Of a DNA stretch of 5,397 nt, positions 1 through 5,397 are shown one piece after another. Position 1 is the first letter of the stretch; the number at the start of each line of letters is the position of its first letter. The stretch comes from Bacillota bacterium (GTDB lineage: Bacteria > Bacillota > Clostridia > Acetivibrionales > DTU013), in assembly GCA_023439545.1 (NCBI GenBank), contig JAEXNT010000007.1, forward strand, positions 1-5,397, written 5' to 3'. The translations under genes were made by a program, and so were the position numbers. Below the pieces are notes generated by a model. It ran no database searches, had not been told where the DNA came from, and saw nothing but the letters and a program-made list of their open reading frames with translations.

Positions 1-70
1 GTCAGCATGTGAAGGAACAATACAGGCTGTGAAGAATGGCGATGCTGAAATGCGGTATCAGGAACATCAA

Positions 71-92
71 GGTTTGCCATGGACGGCAAACC
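71..92. repeat. Perfect 8-base inverted repeat (tight hairpin)
   Basis: GGTTTGCC at 71-78 pairs with GGCAAACC at 85-92 across a six-base loop. No T tract follows on either strand. It forms hairpin A of the candidate structured RNA. Confidence 0.75.
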
Positions 93-130
93 CGCTGGTG
101 GTGAGGCATGGATGCCGAATCACCTGCAAG

Positions 131-180
131 AGCGAATGTGATGCGTCAACTAATAGCTCATTCGAAGCATCACATTCGCT
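131..180. repeat. Perfect 14-base inverted repeat with a 22-base loop
   Basis: AGCGAATGTGATGC at 131-144 is exactly complementary to GCATCACATTCGCT at 167-180. No T tract follows on either strand, so it is not an ordinary intrinsic terminator, although it lies about 80 bases past the symporter stop. It forms hairpin C of the candidate structured RNA. Confidence 0.85.
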
Positions 181-258
181 AGGTATTTCAGCAAGCCATG
201 TTTCTACAGCCTGTTTGAGCCGGAACCTGCTGCAGACATCTGCTTGCCTCCCTGAGCC

Positions 259-1617
259 TTACTTGGCGCGGCGGAAGTACAGTACTGCCGAAAGCAGTAT
301 AAAATATGCGACAAGTCCGATCATAGTCCACAGGTACAGAATGGGTCTGCCTGAAACGAAGCCGACAACCGGCACGTTAAGCAGCAGCATGAGCGGGAAG
401 CCTACGAACAGGCCTGCTCCGCTTCCGAGAACAAGGTTTCTGCCGGCTGAGGATTCGAGGTTCGGATCGATCTCCTTCACAAGCGCAAGTCCTGTGGAGA
501 TCACGCCTGTAAGATTGCCGTAAAGCGCCAGAATGTTCTCCAATATATCGGTATTGTAGATCCTCTTGCATACGAACACGATATAGATGACGGTTAATAT
601 TCCTCCTATAGTGCTAATCACAAGAGTTGGTATCAGGTATTGCCGCAGTATCGATATTGAGATGGCTGCTATGGAGGCTGTTATCATGAAATCGAAAGCC
701 CCGCCCGAGATCCTTTCCAGTAGGAAATTGCTCGTATATTCGCGTACGATCACCTTATTCTTTTTTAGGAGATCGTACACGAAGCGGAACAGTATTGCAA
801 GCAGCGAGGCTACGATAAAGCTGAAGCCCCAGAGCATGGTGGAAAGGGTGTTCCCGAACGTACCGAAGTTGCCCAGGACCGCCGTAAGTCCTTTTAGTAC
901 CAGATAAGTCGCGAGGTATATTATACCTATGGTAAACAGCTGGACAGTGAAACCGTCTACCGATTCCGCATCTCCGACGTCCTCTTTTTTTATCTCCCCT
1001 TTTACGGAGCCATCGTCTTCTTTTATGCTGTGTGAAGGTTTTATCTTTTTAATCCGTATAAGGTAGTTCATTAGCGGTATGCCGCCTATACATGCCCACA
1101 GAAGGCCCATTGCCGCCATAGAAAGCCCGATGTTGCCACCGTTGATGAAGCCGAGGGATTCCCACTGCTTGCCCATTGAATAAGCCTGACCGGCGCCCTG
1201 CCCGTAGCCCAGAGGCAGCAGCATGCCGAACACAGGGAAGAGCTTGGGCAGAAACGTATAGACCATGAGCAGCGAGAGGCCGAAACCGATGATACCCTGC
1301 AGTACATAGCCGTTTACAATGATGATGCCCGTATTTACGATATCCCTGTTTTTTATATTGCTGCTGCGGTCCTTTAACGCCAGTGCGATAAAACCTACAG
1401 ACATCAAATGGTATATTATTGTGCCGAGATGTTCGGAATCGAAACTGACGAGCCGAAGCACCTGAGGCCCGAGCAGAAGGCCCATAAAGCCAGCGATTAT
1501 GGCGTTTGGAATAAAGAATCTTTCAAAGAACCTGAAGCTTCTTTTGATGTATGTGGCAAGGCCGAGAAACAGACAAATCACAAGTATATCCCAGGTATAA
1601 GACCAACCATCGCTCAT
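259..1617 (-). CDS. gltS: GltS-family sodium/glutamate symporter homologue
   Basis: This is a 452-residue integral membrane protein of the ESS (GltS) family, which imports glutamate with sodium ions. Hydrophobic segments occur throughout both halves (for example about 9-24, 36-56, 64-82, 95-120, 163-187, 224-247, 260-281, 306-325, 328-349, 395-415 and 425-447). Each half has the glycine-rich re-entrant region expected of the family: LPLGYGQGAGQAYSMG (134-149) and GNLTGVISTGLALVKEIDP (367-385). The two halves are joined by a hydrophilic, charged loop at about 188-222. It is longer than the ~400-residue E. coli GltS, mainly because of this loop and the ends, as in many Firmicutes homologues. 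The substrate could be glutamate, aspartate or another acid; only the family is firm. It is the last gene of the visible run, and no terminator with a T run follows it. Confidence 0.85.
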   Translation of the reverse strand: MSDGWSYTWDILVICLFLGLATYIKRSFRFFERFFIPNAIIAGFMGLLLGPQVLRLVSFDSEHLGTIIYHLMSVGFIALALKDRSSNIKNRDIVNTGIIIVNGYVLQGIIGFGLSLLMVYTFLPKLFPVFGMLLPLGYGQGAGQAYSMGKQWESLGFINGGNIGLSMAAMGLLWACIGGIPLMNYLIRIKKIKPSHSIKEDDGSVKGEIKKEDVGDAESVDGFTVQLFTIGIIYLATYLVLKGLTAVLGNFGTFGNTLSTMLWGFSFIVASLLAILFRFVYDLLKKNKVIVREYTSNFLLERISGGAFDFMITASIAAISISILRQYLIPTLVISTIGGILTVIYIVFVCKRIYNTDILENILALYGNLTGVISTGLALVKEIDPNLESSAGRNLVLGSGAGLFVGFPLMLLLNVPVVGFVSGRPILYLWTMIGLVAYFILLSAVLYFRRAK

Positions 1618-1623
1618 ATGCCG

Positions 1624-1628
1624 CCTCC
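1624..1628 (-). promoter_or_regulatory. Ribosome binding site of the symporter gene
   Basis: GGAGG on the minus strand followed by six bases (CGGCAT) and the ATG at 1617. It lies in the 27-base gap after the acyltransferase stop and fixes the start. Confidence 0.8.
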
Positions 1629-1644
1629 GTTTTGTTTTTCTTTT

Positions 1645-2865
1645 TTACTTCTGCCCAGCGGCTTCTTCCCAAAGCCGTTTTGCTGTTCCGACACCCATTA
1701 CGAACTTATATGCGGGCATGCTGCCATCTTTTTTGCTGAACCTGTATAAAGTATTTTCAAATATGAATTCGAGCTGATTACTGTATTGTATGTTGACGCC
1801 TGATATTTTAATTAACGGGAAGCATAAAACCTTCTTTTCTTCTAAAATATATTCGAGCCTGCCGGGGAACAGGCTTAACGCGCCTTCATCCGACAGGTCT
1901 TCCAGGGCGCCCGTCTTAGAACCGATCCGAAGCATGACCCCCGGCTCTTCCAAAAGCGCATTGCCGGGACTGGTTTCCATGCTATCGGCAAAGCCTGCTT
2001 CAAGGCGCTTCAACTGCCATTGGTTCCAATCGACCGGGTTGTCGAAACGCAATGCATGGCCGCTGCTTTCGAAGAAACCGTACTTGTTGTAGATTACGCC
2101 ATAGCCGCATTCGCCGCAGTCAAAACTGCCGTCGCGGGAGGAAAGGGTTCCGGTGTGCCCGCATTCCGGGCATGTGAACAGAAAAAGCTCGAGTCTCTCG
2201 GCCAGTTTTTTTCCGGTATAAGCATGCATTACGCTGCGTTGGCGGGAGTATTCGTCGTAGGACAGGTTTTCAGAGATCCTTCCGAATAGCTCGTCAAGCG
2301 AAAGGGAAGCTATTTCGTCAGGTTTGAGGATATCGACTAGTTCCATTACGAGGCTGCCTTTCCTCGTAGTTTTCGACCATCTTGGCATTGAAAGGCATGC
2401 GCCTTTGAAGAGAATTGATACTACGGGGATCTTCAGAGATTTGATCAGCTTCGCGGTAGGGGGCAGAAGAGGAAGGGTCCTACCGTCCCAGTTGCGTTTC
2501 CCTTCAGGGAATATCCCGATGATTCCTCCGTTTTTAACGACCTCGAGTATTCCACGGATGGAGCCGGGGTCGGAAACGAGCTTTGTTTTCGGTATCGCTC
2601 CGACCAATCCGAGCAGCCTTTTGAGTAAGGGATTCCTGAAATATGCGTCCGAGGTGATGAAATAAACGGGGTCCCTGAAACACATGGAGAGGAGGAAAGG
2701 ATCCCAGAAGTTGGTGTGGTTGGCAAGTACTACGAAAGGCGGCTTGATCTCTTTCAGACCGTCAGCTTCTATCCTGTATGAAAACAACAGTTTCATGTAA
2801 GTGCCTATACTCAGCTTGAGGAATTTGTTGAAAAGCCTTCCGGCTCTGTATTTTCTTCCTGCCAT
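1645..2865 (-). CDS. PlsC-type 1-acyl-glycerol-3-phosphate acyltransferase homologue with C-terminal zinc ribbon
   Basis: The protein has 406 residues. The N-terminal ~200 form a glycerolipid acyltransferase domain: VVLANHTNFWDP carries the catalytic HX4D (H50, D55), GAIPKTK (89-95) sits at the second conserved block, IGIFPEGKRNWDG (116-128) holds the FPEG substrate-binding motif, and IPVVSILFKG (146-155) matches the fourth block. The family transfers fatty acyl groups to lysophosphatidate or similar lipids at the inner face of the membrane. Unlike the usual PlsC of about 200-250 residues, it continues with a four-cysteine zinc ribbon (C232-x2-C235, C250-x2-C253) and a further ~150 residues that I do not recognise, with beta-like strands such as GRLEYILEEKKVLCFPLIKISGVNIQY. 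The acceptor is unknown; it may be a second, non-housekeeping acyltransferase. It lies between potD (36 bases) and the symporter gene (27 bases), so probably shares their transcript, but no functional link is evident. Confidence 0.85.
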   Translation of the reverse strand: MAGRKYRAGRLFNKFLKLSIGTYMKLLFSYRIEADGLKEIKPPFVVLANHTNFWDPFLLSMCFRDPVYFITSDAYFRNPLLKRLLGLVGAIPKTKLVSDPGSIRGILEVVKNGGIIGIFPEGKRNWDGRTLPLLPPTAKLIKSLKIPVVSILFKGACLSMPRWSKTTRKGSLVMELVDILKPDEIASLSLDELFGRISENLSYDEYSRQRSVMHAYTGKKLAERLELFLFTCPECGHTGTLSSRDGSFDCGECGYGVIYNKYGFFESSGHALRFDNPVDWNQWQLKRLEAGFADSMETSPGNALLEEPGVMLRIGSKTGALEDLSDEGALSLFPGRLEYILEEKKVLCFPLIKISGVNIQYSNQLEFIFENTLYRFSKKDGSMPAYKFVMGVGTAKRLWEEAAGQK

Positions 2866-2872
2866 CTATATG

Positions 2873-2877
2873 CCTCC
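2873..2877 (-). promoter_or_regulatory. Ribosome binding site of the acyltransferase gene
   Basis: GGAGG on the minus strand, seven bases (CATATAG) before the ATG at 2865. It sits in the 36-base gap after potD and supports the chosen start. Confidence 0.8.
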
Positions 2878-2901
2878 GCTGTTTCCTGATTGCCCCCCAT
2901 G

Positions 2902-3963
2902 TCAGTCTGCCTTGACCTCCGTCCATATCCTGCTGTATTCCTTATTTATCTCATCGCCGGGATATTCGAAAATTTCAGAGTTTTCGAGGTCCTCTCCAAG
3001 AGGATAGGCATTACGGTCCGCAACCAAAGCTGGATCCAGCATTTTCATTACTTCGGTGTTCGGTGTGGCATAGCCGATATAATCCGCATTGTTGAATGCG
3101 ATTTTGGGATCGCACATGAAGTTGATGAAGATTTCTGCTTCCTTCCTGTGCTTGCTGGTAGAAGGGATCACCATGGAATCGAACCAGTAGTTGCTGCCTT
3201 CCTTCGGGATCGCATACGCCAGATTTTCATTCTCGGACATGCAGTAATAGGCGTCTCCGGACCAAACGACTGCAAGCGCGGCGCTTTCTCCTATCATTAT
3301 ATCTCTTACCTCATCCACGACATAGGCCTGAACCAGCGGCTTCTGCCTGATAAGCGCTTCCTTGGCCTCTTCCAGCTCGGATATGTTTTTAGTATTCATA
3401 GAATAACCGAGCATCTTCAATGTTACTCCGATACTGTCACGTTCACTGTCCGGCATGATTATCTGCTTTTTATATTTCTCGTTCCAGAGTATTCCCCAGT
3501 TGTCCACCGGATCTGAAACCATGGTTTTATTGTATAATATCCCGACCGTGCCCCACATATACGGCACGGAGTATTCGTTGCCTGGGTCGTAGGACAAATC
3601 TTTGAAACGGCCGTCAATGCATTTGTAATTCGGGATGTTTTTCATGTCGATCTTGTCGAGCAGGCCCTCATCAAGCATCCGCTTTATCATGTAATCCGAC
3701 GGTATGGCGACGTCATAGGCCGAACCGCCTGTTTTGATCTTTACGTACATATCCTCGTTCGTTGTGAAGTTTTCATAGTTGACCTTTATATTCGGATAGG
3801 CCTTCTCAAAGTCTGCAATAGTTGTTTCACCGATATATTCTCCCCAGTTGAATACGTTGAGCGTCACCTTTTCGGACGCCGATCCTGTCCCGCCGCAGGC
3901 GGTGAGGAGCACGGCCAGCAAAAGTGCAGCCAGTACCGATGCTATTACCCTGTTATTTCTCAT
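2902..3963 (-). CDS. potD: Spermidine/putrescine-binding lipoprotein PotD
   Basis: This is the extracellular substrate-binding protein of the importer, 353 residues, a usual length. Residues 1-23 form a lipoprotein signal peptide: basic start (MRNNR), hydrophobic core, and the lipobox LTAC with the acylated Cys at 23, so it is membrane-anchored. The mature part has the PotD/PotF fold: LNVFNWGEYIG (35-45), the SDYMIKRM segment (89-96), PYMWGTVGILYN (134-145), PDSERDSIG with LGYSMNT (171-191), VVWSGDAYY (232-240), YWFDSMVIP (259-267) and IGYATPN (296-302). By alignment from memory with E. coli PotD, W40, Y43, W234, W260 and D262 fall at polyamine-contacting positions; D237 resembles the Asp of the putrescine-specific PotF in the same loop. 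It follows potC after 115 bases and precedes the acyltransferase by 36. The choice between spermidine and putrescine is not settled by sequence. Confidence 0.95.
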   Translation of the reverse strand: MRNNRVIASVLAALLLAVLLTACGGTGSASEKVTLNVFNWGEYIGETTIADFEKAYPNIKVNYENFTTNEDMYVKIKTGGSAYDVAIPSDYMIKRMLDEGLLDKIDMKNIPNYKCIDGRFKDLSYDPGNEYSVPYMWGTVGILYNKTMVSDPVDNWGILWNEKYKKQIIMPDSERDSIGVTLKMLGYSMNTKNISELEEAKEALIRQKPLVQAYVVDEVRDIMIGESAALAVVWSGDAYYCMSENENLAYAIPKEGSNYWFDSMVIPSTSKHRKEAEIFINFMCDPKIAFNNADYIGYATPNTEVMKMLDPALVADRNAYPLGEDLENSEIFEYPGDEINKEYSRIWTEVKAD

Positions 3964-4078
3964 TTTACTTTCCTCCCAATAAGATGACTTTATGTAAAAT
4001 TCAGTTCAAATCTATTTTGATTGCACGGCAACAAGTCATTTCATGTTTGTGATAGGCTGGTTGTAGCAAAAGCAATTC
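3964..4078 (-). promoter_or_regulatory. AT-rich gap before potD; possible leader or secondary promoter region
   Basis: This is the only gap longer than 40 bases inside the gene run and is more AT-rich than the genes on either side. It contains a seven-base dyad (3984-3990 with 4033-4039) enclosing two small hairpins: TCAAA/TTTGA at 4006-4010 and 4016-4020, and TTGC/GCAA at 4021-4024 and 4028-4031. All helices are short, so a folded leader is only a suggestion. I found no -35/-10 pair that I would call: TTGAAC followed 17 bases later by CATCTT is the nearest and the -10 is poor. No terminator with a T run is seen. The gap could let potD be expressed at a higher level than the permeases, as binding proteins usually are. 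Confidence 0.35.
3972..3977 (-). promoter_or_regulatory. Ribosome binding site of potD
   Basis: GGGAGG on the minus strand with eight bases (AAAGTAAA) to the ATG. It confirms the chosen start, which also gives a complete lipoprotein signal peptide. Confidence 0.85.
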
Positions 4079-4891
4079 TCATATCAGGTTGCTAAGCTTA
4101 GCCGTTTCCTTCGCGCCTCCCGAATCTTCGCTTCCGGAAGAGCGTTTATTGATGACCAGCAGCAGCGCGAGCACAACAATGAACATCAGTGTCGAGAGTG
4201 CGTTTATTTTGGGATTTACACCGCGTCTGGCCATCGAGTATACGGTTATCGACAGGGTTGAAACACCTGAACCCGTCGTGAAAAAGCTGATTATGAAATC
4301 GTCGAGCGAAAGCGTAAAAGCAAGCAGAAAACCGGTTATCACTCCGGGCATTATCTCCGGCAGTATGACTTTTCTGAATGCGTGGAGCGGGACGGCTCCA
4401 AGGTCCAGCGCAGCCTCGTAGAGGTGCTTGTTCAGCTGCTTCAGCTTCGGAAGCACCGAGAGTATGACATACGGCAGGTTGAACGTGATATGCGCAAGCA
4501 GCAGCGTTATGAACCCAAGCTTGAGGTTCATGAAAATGAACAGGATCATCAGTGAAACGCCTGTCACTATGTCGGGATTCAGCACCGGAAGATATGTAAG
4601 GTTCATTATCAACGATTTTGTCAGCCTGTTCATGTTGAAAATGCCTATGGCAGCCGCGGTTCCTACAATTGTCGCCGTAAGCGACGCAAGCAGCGCAACA
4701 GACAGCGTGTAGGTCAGCGACGATATTATCTGCCTGTCGTGGAAAAGCTCCCCGTACCATTTCAGCGTAAAACCGTCCCAGTGTGCCCTTGACTTCGAGT
4801 TGTTGAACGAGAAGATTATGAGCGTAAAGACCGGGGCGTAAAGAAACAAATAGATCAGGAACAAGTAGAGCTTTTTTATCGTTTTCTTCAT
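4079..4891 (-). CDS. potC: Spermidine/putrescine ABC transporter permease PotC
   Basis: This is the second channel-forming permease of the polyamine importer, 270 residues, a normal length for PotC. Six hydrophobic segments are visible at about residues 8-29, 60-85, 97-121, 126-147, 180-202 and 231-248. The EAA motif for contact with the PotA ATPase is YEAALDLGA (158-166), followed by FRKVILPEIMPGVITG (172-187). LSLDDFIISFF (194-204), just after it, is typical of PotC-type permeases. The periplasm-side stretch SFNNSKSRAHWDGFTLKWY (28-46) also matches the family. The start is the ATG that overlaps the potB stop (ATGA), preceded six bases upstream by a GGAGG ribosome binding site lying inside the potB coding end, which points to translational coupling and a near 1:1 ratio of the two permeases. 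The polar Ser/Gly/Glu-rich tail (250-270) is unremarkable. Confidence 0.95.
   Translation of the reverse strand: MKKTIKKLYLFLIYLFLYAPVFTLIIFSFNNSKSRAHWDGFTLKWYGELFHDRQIISSLTYTLSVALLASLTATIVGTAAAIGIFNMNRLTKSLIMNLTYLPVLNPDIVTGVSLMILFIFMNLKLGFITLLLAHITFNLPYVILSVLPKLKQLNKHLYEAALDLGAVPLHAFRKVILPEIMPGVITGFLLAFTLSLDDFIISFFTTGSGVSTLSITVYSMARRGVNPKINALSTLMFIVVLALLLVINKRSSGSEDSGGAKETAKLSNLI
4888..4891 (-). other. ATGA stop-start overlap of potB and potC
   Basis: The last base of the potB sense codons is followed by TGA, which shares its T and G with the potC ATG. This four-base overlap is a common sign of translational coupling between subunits of one complex. Confidence 0.9.
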
Positions 4892-5397
4892 AACAGGCCT
4901 CCCCCCATGTCTTCCTTGTCATAACGGGACATGACGCCCATACTGACCAGTATGAGGAGCATCATGACTATGGAGACCGCTGAACCGAAATTCCAGTCAT
5001 AGACTCTTGTGAACTGGTCCTCGATAAGGTTGCCTATCAGCATATACTGGCTTCCGCCGAGCAGCTTAGATATGATGAACGTCGTTACGGCAGGCATGAA
5101 AACCATCGTTATGCCTGAGACGACTCCGGGCAGGCTCAAAGGGAATATTATCCTGCGGAATACGGTGAACGAGTCGGAACCCAGATCCTCGGCTGCTTCG
5201 ACGACACTTCTGTCGATCTTGCTGAGTACGGAGAATATGGGCAGCACCATGAAAGGAAGAAAGTTGTAGACCATACCGAGTATGACCGCCGCGTCGGTGT
5301 AAAGTATATTCAACTGGGGCAGGCCCGCCATCCCAAGCAGCGAGTTCAACACTCCCTTGCGGTCAAGAAGGGTCATCCAGGCGTAGGTCCTGAGCAG
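4888..5397 (-). CDS. potB: Spermidine/putrescine ABC transporter permease PotB, C-terminal part (gene cut by the window edge)
   Basis: This is one of the two inner-membrane channel subunits of the PotABCD polyamine importer. The reading frame is open to the right edge. Its first visible residues, LLRTYAW, match an internal stretch of PotB-type permeases, so the first methionine in the window (MTLLDRKG) is not the start; about 169 C-terminal residues are seen and roughly 100 or more are missing. The EAA loop that docks on the ATPase is clear at visible residues 66-91: VEAAEDLGSD, then FRRIIFPLSLPGVVSG. Hydrophobic membrane segments flank it at about 38-58, 84-107 and 130-152, followed by a short polar tail ending GGGLL. 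It ends in TGA overlapping the potC start. The upstream neighbour is expected to be potA, the ATPase. The family is certain; the polyamine substrate is inferred from similarity and from potC and potD. Confidence 0.93.
   Translation of the reverse strand: MLRTYAWMTLLDRKGVLNSLLGMAGLPQLNILYTDAAVILGMVYNFLPFMVLPIFSVLSKIDRSVVEAAEDLGSDSFTVFRRIIFPLSLPGVVSGITMVFMPAVTTFIISKLLGGSQYMLIGNLIEDQFTRVYDWNFGSAVSIVMMLLILVSMGVMSRYDKEDMGGGLL
4898..4906 (-). promoter_or_regulatory. Ribosome binding site of potC, inside the potB coding end
   Basis: On the minus strand the sequence GGGGGGAGG lies six bases before the potC ATG. It encodes part of the PotB C-terminal glycine run and also serves as a very strong Shine-Dalgarno sequence, which fixes the potC start. 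Confidence 0.8.

Larger units (their letters stand above)
22..214 (+). ncRNA. Candidate structured RNA: long helix enclosing three hairpins, class not recognised
   Basis: A long imperfect helix joins 22-53 to 183-214. It has nine pairs (22-30 with 206-214), a partly paired stretch (31-35 with 201-205), five pairs (36-40 with 195-199), a small internal loop, then eleven pairs (43-53 with 183-193). Inside lie hairpin A (71-78 with 85-92, six-base loop ATGGAC), hairpin B (100-104 with 120-124, bulge GAA, then 105-108 with 113-116, loop TGGA) and hairpin C (131-144 with 167-180). Pairs 31/205, 34/202 and 52/184 are G.U in the plus-strand RNA but A-C mismatches in the minus-strand RNA, so the plus strand is favoured. 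I see no match to RNase P, tmRNA, SRP RNA or 6S RNA signatures. A transposon end or a non-coding mobile RNA element is an alternative. No promoter was identified, and the left context is missing. Confidence 0.45.

Noticed and set aside
131..180. CRP-like TGTGA...TCACA site within the palindrome
   Set aside because: The two half-sites are separated by far more than the six bases of a CRP site, and the palindrome lies downstream of, not before, the visible gene.
22..214. Terminal inverted repeats of a MITE-type transposon
   Set aside because: The arms are imperfect, no flanking direct duplication is visible next to 22 or 214, and the nested hairpins with G.U pairs fit an RNA better. It is not fully excluded because the left flank is short.
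29..523. Plus-strand reading frame of 164 codons covering the left gap and the 3' end of the symporter gene
   Set aside because: It runs through the inverted repeats and antisense to the symporter gene. The product is low in hydrophobic structure, rich in Ser, Thr and Cys, and matches no family I know.
1629..1646. T-rich tract between the acyltransferase and symporter genes as a terminator
   Set aside because: It is T-rich only on the plus strand, that is A-rich in the transcript of these genes, and no stem precedes it in the right orientation.
2893..2903. Eleven-base repeat CCCCCCATGTC shared with 4901-4911
   Set aside because: One copy is fixed by PotB coding and the potC ribosome binding site, the other follows the potD stop. 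A few shared 11-mers are expected by chance in a window of this size.
2890..3516. Plus-strand reading frame of 208 codons antisense to potD
   Set aside because: It is a shadow of potD, which has family motifs along its whole length, and no ribosome binding site or family match supports the antisense frame.
4146..4922. Minus-strand reading frame of 258 codons overlapping potC in another frame
   Set aside because: It is a frame shadow of potC, which has clear permease motifs and a proper ribosome binding site. The shadow product is rich in Cys, His and Arg, with no recognisable domain.

Overview
The window is one minus-strand gene run, read from right to left. It looks like a moderate-GC member of the Firmicutes, probably an anaerobic Clostridia-type bacterium. 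The basis is strong GGAGG-type ribosome binding sites before each complete gene, a lipoprotein PotD as in Gram-positives, tightly packed co-directional genes, and a long Firmicutes-style glutamate symporter homologue. This is inference; no rRNA or other phylogenetic marker is present.

Transcription order (right to left): the 3' part of potB (4888-5397, cut by the window edge), potC (4079-4891, ATGA overlap with potB), an AT-rich gap of 115 bases, potD (2902-3963), a PlsC-type acyltransferase with a C-terminal zinc ribbon (1645-2865), and a GltS-type sodium/glutamate symporter homologue (259-1617). PotB and PotC are the two membrane channel subunits of a polyamine ABC importer and PotD is its extracellular lipid-anchored binding protein. 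The ATPase gene potA is not visible and is expected just beyond the right edge. The acyltransferase and symporter follow potD with gaps of only 36 and 27 bases, so they may be co-transcribed; whether they act with the importer is unknown.

The left end (1-258), downstream of the symporter gene, holds no convincing protein gene. It does hold a compact nested set of inverted repeats: a long imperfect helix (22-53 with 183-214) that encloses three hairpins. Three helix positions pair only as G.U in the plus-strand transcript, so a structured RNA on the plus strand is the favoured reading. I cannot assign it to a known RNA class. It is the least explained signal in the window. The five genes themselves are otherwise ordinary, apart from the zinc-ribbon extension of the acyltransferase and some mixed substrate-pocket features in PotD.
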